DNA of 20,319 nucleotides from contig CAUQVP010000023.1 in assembly GCA_963521545.1 (NCBI GenBank), positions 1 through 20,319 of the forward strand. The letters run 5' to 3'. A program made the position numbers and the translations under genes. The DNA comes from JABCPE02 sp963521545. GTDB taxonomy: Bacteria; Bacteroidota; Bacteroidia; Flavobacteriales; Weeksellaceae. Numbering within the stretch: position 1 is the stretch's first letter; the number at the start of each line of letters is the position of its first letter. The notes under the pieces are model-generated. The model searched no databases. It saw only the letters and a program-made list of their open reading frames with translations, and was not told where the DNA came from. Below, in pieces: positions 1 to 8,032 of this stretch.

Positions 1-54
1 CTCAGTAACGTGGGGCAAGGAAAGGCAATAATCTCTAAGTTCTTCTAAGTTCAT
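1..54 (-). CDS. MmcQ/YjbR family DNA-binding protein, N-terminal fragment
   Basis: Reading leftwards from an ATG at 54-52, the 18 codons before the window edge give MNLEELRDYCLSLPHVTE. This matches the usual beginning of MmcQ/YjbR (CyaY-like fold) proteins, whose N-terminus typically reads M-N-x-E-x-x-R-x-Y-C-L-S-L-P-x-V-T-E. The rest lies outside the window, so length and function cannot be judged; the family is small (about 110-120 residues) and its biochemical role is poorly known. It lies 37 bases downstream of the SUKH-like gene on the same strand with no clear hairpin between them, so the two may be co-transcribed. Family assignment rests only on these 18 residues. Confidence 0.65.
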   Translation of the reverse strand, partial: MNLEELRDYCLSLPHVTE

Positions 55-91
55 TATGGGGTGTTTTTTTAGATTTAATTAAAAATAAAAA

Positions 92-721
92 TTATTTAGC
101 CAACGCTTTTTCTACTATTTCTATAAGTTCTTCCGGCGTCATTAGGGTATTGAGATAGTCCTCTAAGGTTCCCATATTATCGATTTCTCCAAAGAATACC
201 TCGTGATCAGTACCAAAGAGCGTTGGGTTTTCTTCATTGGGGTCGCTTAGGGCTATGTATATATGGTCAGGATAGCCAGAGGTATAGAACAATTGTATAA
301 GATCAGGTGTCTTGTCTCCTGTAACTTTTATAATTTCAGTGAGGTCTGTAAATTCCTCATCGGAGAAATCGTCATACCATTCTTCATAGTCATCAGTACC
401 TTCTTTGAAAGGGGTAAAGAGGCTGACTGTCCAAAAGTGTTGTCCATAAGATTCTTCCGTAAGTCGATAGAACTGAGCAATCATCTGGTCATAGAAATCC
501 TTTTTATTAGTTTGGTAAAGTTCCCTATGATCATCTACCCACGCGCCTATGCCATAAATAGGCTCAGTATCTTCTGCCTTTGCCCAAGGAGTGTCCTGAG
601 GCTTTGGATAGAGTACGGTATCAAAAGTAATAGCCAATAGGTCATCAGCAAGGGAAGTGCCTTTCACTTGACTGGTATCGCCTCCAAGGGCTTGGATTCT
701 GTTAAGAATTTCTTGTTTCAT
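92..721 (-). CDS. SMI1/KNR4 (SUKH)-like acidic protein, possible immunity protein
   Basis: A 209-residue acidic cytoplasmic protein with no signal peptide or membrane segment. The C-terminal third carries the stretch DPNEENPTLFGTDHEVFFGE followed by G-T-L-E-D-Y-L, which looks like the end of SMI1/KNR4 (SUKH superfamily) domains. Many SUKH proteins are immunity proteins of polymorphic toxin systems, but many Bacteroidota carry stand-alone copies with no known role, and no toxin gene is seen next to this one. The N-terminal part (I-Y-G-I-G-A-W-V-D-D, F-W-x-V-S-L-F-T-P-F) is well formed and continuous. A TATTTTTG box lies 36 bases upstream of the start on the same strand. Family assignment is from memory of similar proteins and is moderate; immunity function is inference. 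Confidence 0.6.
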   Translation of the reverse strand: MKQEILNRIQALGGDTSQVKGTSLADDLLAITFDTVLYPKPQDTPWAKAEDTEPIYGIGAWVDDHRELYQTNKKDFYDQMIAQFYRLTEESYGQHFWTVSLFTPFKEGTDDYEEWYDDFSDEEFTDLTEIIKVTGDKTPDLIQLFYTSGYPDHIYIALSDPNEENPTLFGTDHEVFFGEIDNMGTLEDYLNTLMTPEELIEIVEKALAK

Positions 722-756
722 ATGATTTAGATATTTGATATTAAATGTATTTTGTT

Positions 757-764
757 CAAAAATA
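757..764 (-). promoter_or_regulatory. -7 box TATTTTTG for the SUKH-like gene
   Basis: The minus strand reads TATTTTTG, a perfect match to the Bacteroidota -7 consensus TAnnTTTG, about 36 bases upstream of the start at 721. No convincing TTTG -33 box is visible at the expected distance, which is common in this phylum. Confidence 0.5.
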
Positions 765-859
765 GGTATAAATTTTTATTCTGTTTTAATGGAAGTGTGT
801 TTTTTAGGGTGGTTTTTTATAAAATCATAAAAATTTATAAATTTTTAGAAAAAACTTAT

Positions 860-867
860 TATTTTTG
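860..867 (+). promoter_or_regulatory. -7 box TATTTTTG for the metalloprotease-SusC-SusD unit
   Basis: TATTTTTG followed by C is a perfect TAnnTTTG match 39 bases before the metalloprotease start. The sequence 19-20 bases upstream is AT-rich without a clear TTTG. It and the opposite box at 757-764 are diverging promoters sharing the 184-base gap between the two genes; nothing else recognisable lies in that gap. Confidence 0.55.
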
Positions 868-905
868 CCCTCCGTTTTTTATTTTTTTAATAAAATTTAA
901 ATACA

Positions 906-3491
906 ATGAAGAAAATATTATTGATTGCGATGATGCTTCAGTCTATGGTGGCTTTTTCTCAAGATAAAAAAACGAAGAAAAAAGATGCCGCAAAGACCGA
1001 AAACGAAGCAAAAAAAGACAGCACAGCTAAGGGCAATGCCACGGCTTATGATGATTTTATAAAAGGCGCAGTCACTAAGGACGGACTTTTTAAAATCCAT
1101 ACCATAAAGGAGAAAATCTATTTCGAGATTCCTAATGAAGTGCTGGGAAAAGATTTATTGATTGTCAATAAAATTTCCTCCGTTCCCCCTCAGATAAACA
1201 ATGCGGGTATCAACAAGGGAATGAATTATGAAAACAAACTCATCCGTTTCTACAAGGATGAGAAAAATAATAAGGTGTGGGCAAAGACCTTTGACCCGAA
1301 AATCAGCGTAAATAAAAAAGATAATATCGCCCTCTCCGTGCGGGATAACTATGGAGAGTCCATCATAGAAGGTTTTGAGATAAAAACTTACGGAAAAGAC
1401 TCTGCCGTAGTGGTGCAGGTGAATAATGTTTTCAATGGGACATCCAAGAGTTTTAATAATCTTTTTGATAACATCGGTATGGGCGGTTCGGTGAGAACCA
1501 AAGATTCTTACATAGAGGAAGTGAAGAGCTTCCCGCAGAATGTCGTGATAAAATCCCAGCTTACGACCCAAATTTCCGAAGGTAAAACCACGGCGGAAAA
1601 AGCCGACCTTACGGTAGGAACGACCACGAATATCGTTCTCCTTCCAGAGCCTATGGTAGGGCGTTTTTCGGATGATAGAGTAGGATATTTTACCACTCCG
1701 AAGGTTTATTTCTCGGATAAACAACAGAGAGTAGATAACAAGGAACTCATCACACGCTGGCGCCTAGAACCTAAGGAGCAGGAAGTAGGAAAATACCTGT
1801 CAGGACAGCTGGTAGAGCCTAAAAAACCGATAGTCTATTACATAGACCCAGCAACGCCCAAACAGTGGCAGCAGGCGATAATAGACGGCGTTCATGACTG
1901 GAACAAAGCCTTTGAAAAGGCAGGTTTTAAAAATGTCATCAGCGCAAGACTTCCAGACCCAGAAGATAAAGAATTTGATGTAGATGATGTGCGGTATTCG
2001 GTAATTACCTACGCTGCATCTTCTATGGCAAATGCCATGGGACCTTCTGTGGTAGACCCTCGTACGGGAGAAATTCTGGAATCGGATATCATCTGGTGGC
2101 ATAATGTGATGACACTTCTTCACTCGTGGATGCGCGTGCAGACAGGCATCATAGATCCAGAGGTGAGAGGGAATGTTTTCCCAGATGCTAAAATGGCGAA
2201 TGCTATCCGTTTCGTTTCATCTCACGAAGTGGGACATACATTTGGGCTAAGGCACAATATGGGTTCATCTTTTGCGTATTCCGTAGAGGATTTAAGAAAG
2301 CCAGATTTTACCGAAAAAATGGGCGGAACAGCGCCTTCCATTATGGATTATGCGAGGTTTAACTATGTCGCACAGGAAGGCGATGGCGTGAAACAAATCA
2401 CTCCTAAAATAGGCGTTTATGATGAATTTGCGATTAATTTCGGATACCGCTGGACAGGGAAATCCAGTCCAGAAGAGGAATTGAGCATTACTAAATCTTG
2501 GATAGACAAACACGATGGCGACCCAAAGTATTTCTACGGAGAACAGCAGTCCGAAACTATAGACCCGCGTTCACAATCCGAGGATTTAGGGAATAATGCC
2601 ATGAAAGCAGGAGAGTACGGAATCATCAACCTTAAAAAAACAATTCCAAATATCATAGAATGGAGCACGAAAGACGGCGAAACCTATGAAGAAGCGAAAG
2701 CGTTTTATAATCAGGTGATTAACCAGTGGTATGTCTATAATACGCATACTTTGGCGAACATTGGCGGGTTTTATCTCACGCCTTTGGTGAAAGGTGATAA
2801 AATGAAATCCTACAAACCAGTTCCATATCAAACGCAAAAAGAGGCGCTGAACTTCCTTAAAAAGAATATTCTCACCCTGCCGAAATGGTTGTTTATCAAT
2901 CCGTTAAAAGATGTGTTGAAACCTACCAAAAACACACCAGCAGGAGCAGTAGAGCAGTCGCCGTATAATATTTTCAGAGAGAGACAGGCTGCTATTTTGT
3001 ATAATCTGATGCATGATGAAAGGCTTTTGAGACTTTTGGAAGCAGAATTTTTGCAGACAGAAGGAAACGAAAAGATAATGACTGTAGCAGAGCTTTTCGA
3101 TGATTTGAGGAAATTTATCTTTGATAAATCTTTGAAAAACAAGAGCTTGACTATCGCTGAAAGGATGACGCAGAAAAACTATGTAGATGCGCTTATCATA
3201 GATGTGGGGCGTATTTATGAAAAAACAGAGAAAGGTATTTTTGGTAAGATGCCTATGATTTGTGACTATGCACACCATAATTTGGAAGACAAACACAGCA
3301 TAGATGAGCAAAATCTGACGATGTATTTCAGTGGAATGAAACGCCTTTCGGAAGTGGGTTCCGCAAAGAGAGCAGAGCTGATAAAAGTAAAGAAAATCAT
3401 CCTCGTTGCAAAAAATACAGGAGATGAAGCTACAAGAAATCATTACGAAGATATGTTGATAAGACTAAATAAAGCATTAGGAGAAAAATAA
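906..3491 (+). CDS. Secreted zinc-dependent metalloprotease (DUF5117/DUF5118/DUF4953 family)
   Basis: An 861-residue exported protein. Residues 1-18 are a Sec signal peptide (MKKILLIAMMLQSMVAFS, then Q), followed by a lysine-rich low-complexity linker to about residue 45. The zinc site HEVGHTFGLRH occupies residues 440-450 (H440, E441, H444, H450), the metzincin pattern HExxHxxGxxH, and a Met-turn-like S-I-M-D lies at 478-481. The layout, with about 350 residues of beta-rich sequence before the catalytic domain and a helical tail after it, matches the Bacteroidota family annotated as DUF5118-DUF5117-DUF4953 metalloproteases. Length is normal and the gene looks intact. The start is preceded by an A/T-rich leader, not a Shine-Dalgarno sequence. 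It is followed after 19 bases by susC, so co-transcription is likely. A role in cutting proteins into peptides for the downstream importer is inference. Confidence 0.9.
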   Translation: MKKILLIAMMLQSMVAFSQDKKTKKKDAAKTENEAKKDSTAKGNATAYDDFIKGAVTKDGLFKIHTIKEKIYFEIPNEVLGKDLLIVNKISSVPPQINNAGINKGMNYENKLIRFYKDEKNNKVWAKTFDPKISVNKKDNIALSVRDNYGESIIEGFEIKTYGKDSAVVVQVNNVFNGTSKSFNNLFDNIGMGGSVRTKDSYIEEVKSFPQNVVIKSQLTTQISEGKTTAEKADLTVGTTTNIVLLPEPMVGRFSDDRVGYFTTPKVYFSDKQQRVDNKELITRWRLEPKEQEVGKYLSGQLVEPKKPIVYYIDPATPKQWQQAIIDGVHDWNKAFEKAGFKNVISARLPDPEDKEFDVDDVRYSVITYAASSMANAMGPSVVDPRTGEILESDIIWWHNVMTLLHSWMRVQTGIIDPEVRGNVFPDAKMANAIRFVSSHEVGHTFGLRHNMGSSFAYSVEDLRKPDFTEKMGGTAPSIMDYARFNYVAQEGDGVKQITPKIGVYDEFAINFGYRWTGKSSPEEELSITKSWIDKHDGDPKYFYGEQQSETIDPRSQSEDLGNNAMKAGEYGIINLKKTIPNIIEWSTKDGETYEEAKAFYNQVINQWYVYNTHTLANIGGFYLTPLVKGDKMKSYKPVPYQTQKEALNFLKKNILTLPKWLFINPLKDVLKPTKNTPAGAVEQSPYNIFRERQAAILYNLMHDERLLRLLEAEFLQTEGNEKIMTVAELFDDLRKFIFDKSLKNKSLTIAERMTQKNYVDALIIDVGRIYEKTEKGIFGKMPMICDYAHHNLEDKHSIDEQNLTMYFSGMKRLSEVGSAKRAELIKVKKIILVAKNTGDEATRNHYEDMLIRLNKALGEK

Positions 3492-3510
3492 TAAAACTTA
3501 CGAACTAAAA

Positions 3511-6500
3511 ATGAGAAGAGCGAAATTTTTGTTGGGTCTTTTACCGAGTGTCCTTTGGGCGCAGAATACGCCTGTAGATACCACTAAAACTAAGACCAAG
3601 GAGATAGATGAGGTCATCATCACAGGTTTCCAAAAGATAGAAAAAAGTAAAATCACATCTTCTGTGGATGTGGTGAAAATGAAGGATATAGAGCAGAAGG
3701 CAGTAGCATCCATAGACCAGATGCTGCAGGGGAGAGTGCCAGGTTTGCTGGTTACGCCAGCATCGGGAACGCCAGGGCAGATTGCGCCTATTAGACTTAG
3801 AGGGACGGCTTCACTTTCGGGGCCTACCGACCCGCTTTGGGTAATAGATGGAATGCCGCTAGAAATGGGCGATGCGCCTAAATACGATGCAGGAAAGGAT
3901 ATCAACGACCTTAAAAACTACTCTATCGCAGGGTTTAACCCAGAAGATATAGAGTCTATTACCGTGCTGAAAGACGCTTCTGCTACGGCAATCTATGGAG
4001 CGAGAGCAGCGAATGGGGTGATTTTGGTAACAACCAAAAGTGGGAAAAAAGGGCGAATGAATGTTAATTTTTCAGCGAGTACATTTGTCAATTTAAGACC
4101 GAATTTTTCTAAACTTAATTTGATGAATTCCAATCAAAAAGTAGATTGGGAACTGATGATGGCATCTCGCTCGGATTTAGACAATTACAGAAAAGATAAT
4201 GGTGAGGTTGCGAGAATATTATTAGCGAATAACGACTGGAATTTGTTCCGCAGCGGTGGTTTTTCGGCGATTAGTGCGGCTTCTCAAAGAGAAATCAATG
4301 CACTGAGAAATATAAATACCAACTGGGGAAATCTACTCTACAGAACAGCGATAAACAAGCAGTATTCCGTGAGACTTTCAGGTGGATTGGATAATTATGC
4401 TTATTACGCTTCGTTAGGATACTATGATGAGCAATCTACGGTGATAGGTTCTGGTTTTGAGAGACTTAACCTTACTTTTAAAAATGATTTTAAAATCAAT
4501 AATAAAATAAAAGTAGGTTTGTCTGTTTTTGGAACAAATACTAAGCAGTCTTCTTTCTTGTCTGATGCTTCGGGGAATATCACGCCGACTTACTATTCCA
4601 GAAGTGCTAATCCTTATCTAAGACCAAAGGATGAAAATGGCAACTATGTCTATGACCCAAATGTGAACTACATGGACGGAGATGCCAGAATTCCGTATAA
4701 CTACATGGAGGAGAAGGATAATACGAGGTATGATTTGAACACGAAATCGCTTCGTGGTATTTTGAATTTGGATTATAAAATATTCAAATTCTTAGAGTTT
4801 CGTTCTCAGCTGGGTATCCAGTACGAAAACCAAAAAACGGAAAAATATGCCACAGAGCAGACTTATTTCCTTAGAAAAAGAAGAGATGCCTCTAAGATAA
4901 CTTCTGGAGGGACTACGACTTATATCATCCCAAAAGGCGATTATTACAACATTTCTAACGGGAATAGTTTTGAATATAATTTTAAAAATATTTTAGAATT
5001 TAGCAAAAAGATAAACCGACATGATGTTAATCTCCTTGTAGGTTCGGAAATTAGAGAAACTAAATACACTTCGGTAAACAGCCAAATGTACGGCTACAAC
5101 CCAAGACAGAGAACATCCATCCCTCTAAATATCCCAAATAGTGAGATAAGAAATGCGAACTATCTTCCTGTGGTAGATACAGAGGTTTCTAATGCTTATG
5201 CATCTTTCTTTGGGACAGCATCTTATACTTTTGCTAATAGATATACATTCTTCGGAAGTGTGAGATATGATGGGACAAACTTCTTCGGAGCGGAGACCAA
5301 TAAGAGATGGAATCCTATCTGGGCGGCATCTGTGGCATGGAATGTGAAAAATGAGAATTTCTTGAAGGATAATAAAACCATCAGTATGTTCAAAATTCGT
5401 AGTTCCTATGGACTTCAGGGGAATGTAGACCGAAATACTTCGCCTTTTTTCACAGGAAGATATAGTACGGCGAGAATCCTCAACCAGACAGAAAACACCA
5501 TCAATGACGAAGGTGCACCGAATCCGTTGCTAAGATGGGAAAAAACCAGAACTGTGGATGTGGGATTGGATTTTGGTTTGTTTAATAACAGAATCAATTT
5601 TAATCTTGACTTCTATCACAGAAAAGGAACGGATTTAATGGGAGTAAAACAGCTTCCGCAGGAAACAGGATTTAACCAAATGAGCGTAAACTGGGCGGAA
5701 GTTACCAATAAAGGTTTTGAGTTTTCTCTTTCTACCATAAATATCGATAGAGAAAAATTCAGATGGAGTACGACTTTCAACATTGCCGCCAACCGAAGCA
5801 ATATAGACCAAATTAACGAGGGGCTTAATAATTTTTATCCATCAGGAAAAGACTATCCTATCAATGCTGTTTTTGGGTTAAGGTCAGCAGGGCTGGATGC
5901 CAATGGACTTCCGCAGTTCTATGACAGAAACGGAAATATAGTTTCTACGGTAGATTTTTACAAACTTTCTGACCCATGGGGAGTGGGATACATAGAGAGT
6001 GAGTATCTTGCTAATGGAAATTTCAGAGATTTGTATACTTATATCGGAGATAGAGACCCTAAATTCTATGGAGGGATTACCAATACCTTTGATATAGGAA
6101 ACTGGGACCTTACGATTTCTGCTGCATTTAACATAAATAAATGGGTGGTAGCAAATCCTCCTTATAACTTTACAACAGTGGATAGGGGACAGAATAATTC
6201 TACAGATATCCTAAACGCTTGGACACCTAATAATACCAATACCACTCTTCCGAGAATTATAGGAGAAAATACTATTCCAGGGCAGGAAATAGTTTATTTA
6301 TGGTATAACAACTTTGATTCTTCAGGGTCTTACAACCATTTTGACAGCTGGATGAAGAAAATGAGCTATATCAGAATAAACAACATTCGTTTAGGATATT
6401 CTCTGCCGTCTTCTTTGCTTCATAATACAGGAATTAACTCCTTGAGATTCTATGTAGAGGGTAGAAATATGCTGGTTTTCGGGACTAATTATAAAGGATA

Positions 6501-6582
6501 TTTTGACCCTGAAACCTATGGGAATCTATACGCCCAGCCTATTCAGAAATCTATCGTTTTTGGTTTAAATGTAAGTTTTTAA
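3511..6582 (+). CDS. SusC/RagA family TonB-linked outer-membrane protein
   Basis: A 1023-residue TonB-dependent porin. A short signal peptide (MRRAKFLLGLLPSVLWA, then Q) leads to a linker and a TonB-box-like E-I-D-E-V-I-I-T-G-F near residues 30-40. A plug domain follows, with the family hallmarks G-R-V-P-G-L, I-R-L-R-G, W-V-I-D-G-M-P and Y-G-A-R-A-A-N-G-V-I-L-V-T-T-K. The rest is a beta-barrel ending in phenylalanine (V-F-G-L-N-V-S-F), as expected for insertion by the Bam machinery. The N-terminal carboxypeptidase-D-like extension found in many SusC proteins is absent. It lies 19 bases after the protease and 21 bases before its SusD partner. SusC barrels import glycans or, in the RagA branch, oligopeptides; the protease neighbour makes peptides the likelier cargo, as inference. 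Confidence 0.93.
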   Translation: MRRAKFLLGLLPSVLWAQNTPVDTTKTKTKEIDEVIITGFQKIEKSKITSSVDVVKMKDIEQKAVASIDQMLQGRVPGLLVTPASGTPGQIAPIRLRGTASLSGPTDPLWVIDGMPLEMGDAPKYDAGKDINDLKNYSIAGFNPEDIESITVLKDASATAIYGARAANGVILVTTKSGKKGRMNVNFSASTFVNLRPNFSKLNLMNSNQKVDWELMMASRSDLDNYRKDNGEVARILLANNDWNLFRSGGFSAISAASQREINALRNINTNWGNLLYRTAINKQYSVRLSGGLDNYAYYASLGYYDEQSTVIGSGFERLNLTFKNDFKINNKIKVGLSVFGTNTKQSSFLSDASGNITPTYYSRSANPYLRPKDENGNYVYDPNVNYMDGDARIPYNYMEEKDNTRYDLNTKSLRGILNLDYKIFKFLEFRSQLGIQYENQKTEKYATEQTYFLRKRRDASKITSGGTTTYIIPKGDYYNISNGNSFEYNFKNILEFSKKINRHDVNLLVGSEIRETKYTSVNSQMYGYNPRQRTSIPLNIPNSEIRNANYLPVVDTEVSNAYASFFGTASYTFANRYTFFGSVRYDGTNFFGAETNKRWNPIWAASVAWNVKNENFLKDNKTISMFKIRSSYGLQGNVDRNTSPFFTGRYSTARILNQTENTINDEGAPNPLLRWEKTRTVDVGLDFGLFNNRINFNLDFYHRKGTDLMGVKQLPQETGFNQMSVNWAEVTNKGFEFSLSTINIDREKFRWSTTFNIAANRSNIDQINEGLNNFYPSGKDYPINAVFGLRSAGLDANGLPQFYDRNGNIVSTVDFYKLSDPWGVGYIESEYLANGNFRDLYTYIGDRDPKFYGGITNTFDIGNWDLTISAAFNINKWVVANPPYNFTTVDRGQNNSTDILNAWTPNNTNTTLPRIIGENTIPGQEIVYLWYNNFDSSGSYNHFDSWMKKMSYIRINNIRLGYSLPSSLLHNTGINSLRFYVEGRNMLVFGTNYKGYFDPETYGNLYAQPIQKSIVFGLNVSF

Positions 6583-6603
6583 TAATCAATAAATTATATA
6601 ATA

Positions 6604-7920
6604 ATGAAAAAATATATCATAAAAGCCTTGTTCATCGGAGCTGTTTTGTCCACAGGACTTACTTCTTGTGACAGATTTTTGGACATTACTCCCACAGGAA
6701 AAGTAATTCCACAGACAGAGGAAGATTTCCGTGCGCTTCTTACTCGTGCCTATAATCTTTATCCTCAGCATAAAGCATTAGCAAACTTGAAAACCGATGA
6801 AGTAAAAGCAGGAACGACCAACGAAAGTCTGCAAACGATTTTCACTTGGAGTGAGGCTTCTCCATTCCCTGGTTCTAAGGATTTCCCATACATTACTTTT
6901 TATCAGACGATTTTCTATTCTAATTATATTATAGAAAACACACTGAAATACAATGCTTACACTTCGGAAATCAATCAGATTTTGGGTGAAGCCTATGCAT
7001 TGAGAGCTTATACTTATTTTGAGCTGATAAACCTCTATGCTCCAGCTTATAAGGGAAGTAATGGTTCCGCAAAAGCGGTTCCGCTGGTAACAAGTCCTCA
7101 GCTGGAGGGAGATTTTCCTCGTGCGACATTGGATGAGGTGTATGGGCAGATTCTTTCTGACCTTGATAAGGCTTTGACTTTGCTTAATAAAAGCCAATTT
7201 GATGAAGGGTATAACTATCGTTTTACTACTGTGGCTGCTCACGCCCTGAAAGCTCGTGTTCATCAGTATCGTGGAGAATGGGCTAATGCTCTGGCGGAAG
7301 CAGAAACTGTCCTTGCAGCGAAGTCTACATTGGTGGATTTTAACTCTTTTACAAATCTTCCAAGCAGCTATAAATCAGTGGAATCTATCATGAATTTGGA
7401 TGCAGGAGTTACCTCCGAGACCAGTCGTTTTGCTATGGTGAGCAATGAGCATCTTGCCCTTTTTGACCAAACAAATGATTTGCGTTTTGCTAAATATTTC
7501 GATGCTGATGTCACAAATTATAGAACGAAAAAATTCAGCAGTTCCAATGAATTCAAAGTTTCTTTCCGAGTAGGGGAGATTATGCTCATAAAAGCTGAAG
7601 CTTTAGCAAAATTAGGAAGAGAAACAGATTCTAAAAACACTCTACTAGCTTTAGCAGCGAAGAGATATAATTCAACAGGATTAGCGAATTTTACAACGAC
7701 TATCAATGGGCTTTCTGGTGATGCTTATTACACAGAATTATTAAACGAAAGAGCGAGAGAGACTTCATTCGAAGGGCTTCGTTGGTTTGATTTAAGAAGA
7801 ACTACCCAGCCTTCCATTATCCATATTTATAATGGGACTACTTACACGCTCAGCTCAGGAGATGCCCGCTATACGCTGCCTTTCCCAAGAGAAGCAAGAC
7901 TTAAAAATCCTAATTTATAA
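6604..7920 (+). CDS. SusD/RagB family surface lipoprotein
   Basis: A 438-residue lipoprotein partner of the upstream SusC. The signal peptide ends in the lipobox L-T-S-C, with C22 the predicted lipidated cysteine. The mature protein starts D-R-F-L-D-I-T-P-T-G-K, a classic SusD opening. The family continues with helical TPR-like segments (E-A-Y-A-L-R-A-Y-T-Y-F-E-L-I-N-L-Y), the motif L-L-N-E-R-A-R-E-T-S-F-E-G-L-R-W-F-D-L-R-R, and an N-P-N-L C-terminus. It is somewhat shorter than typical SusD proteins (about 480-550 residues), consistent with the smaller SusD-like branch. SusD lids close over the SusC barrel and bind substrate at the cell surface. A strong hairpin terminator follows 4 bases after the stop, so this is the last gene of the unit. 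Confidence 0.93.
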   Translation: MKKYIIKALFIGAVLSTGLTSCDRFLDITPTGKVIPQTEEDFRALLTRAYNLYPQHKALANLKTDEVKAGTTNESLQTIFTWSEASPFPGSKDFPYITFYQTIFYSNYIIENTLKYNAYTSEINQILGEAYALRAYTYFELINLYAPAYKGSNGSAKAVPLVTSPQLEGDFPRATLDEVYGQILSDLDKALTLLNKSQFDEGYNYRFTTVAAHALKARVHQYRGEWANALAEAETVLAAKSTLVDFNSFTNLPSSYKSVESIMNLDAGVTSETSRFAMVSNEHLALFDQTNDLRFAKYFDADVTNYRTKKFSSSNEFKVSFRVGEIMLIKAEALAKLGRETDSKNTLLALAAKRYNSTGLANFTTTINGLSGDAYYTELLNERARETSFEGLRWFDLRRTTQPSIIHIYNGTTYTLSSGDARYTLPFPREARLKNPNL

Positions 7921-7924
7921 ACCT

Positions 7925-7956
7925 AAAAAGCCATTCACACCGAATGGCTTTTTTTA
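7925..7956 (+). terminator. Intrinsic terminator after susD
   Basis: AAAAAGCCATTC (7925-7936) pairs perfectly with GAATGGCTTTTT (7942-7953) around a 5-base loop, followed by further T-rich sequence. It lies directly after the susD stop codon and ahead of the valS promoter. Confidence 0.85.
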
Positions 7957-7979
7957 TTTTGGTTAATTTTGAATAAAAA

Positions 7980-8012
7980 TTGCAATAATTTTGTTGCTTT
8001 ATCCTATTTTTG
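7980..8012 (+). promoter_or_regulatory. Promoter of valS
   Basis: TATTTTTG (8005-8012, followed by C) matches the TAnnTTTG -7 box exactly. A TTG at 7980-7982 lies 22 bases upstream, slightly far for a -33 element. The box is 20 bases before the chosen valS start at 8033, which would be inside the leader if translation began at the TTG at 7991. Confidence 0.55.
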
Positions 8013-8032
8013 CAAATCTAAAAAATAATAAA

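Noticed and set aside
263..640. 125-codon open frame on the plus strand opposite the SUKH-like gene
   Set aside because: Its protein has no recognisable features, while the minus-strand frame reads as a full-length family-like protein with a promoter box. It is the antisense shadow.
1155..3443. Long minus-strand open frames (1155-1724, 2904-3443 and others) inside the metalloprotease gene
   Set aside because: They lie opposite a complete, motif-bearing protease gene and have compositions typical of antisense translations, with no motifs.
7991..8032. TTG-initiated 14-residue extension of valS
   Set aside because: The -7 box at 8005-8012 lies inside it and the family starts at the ATG at 8033.
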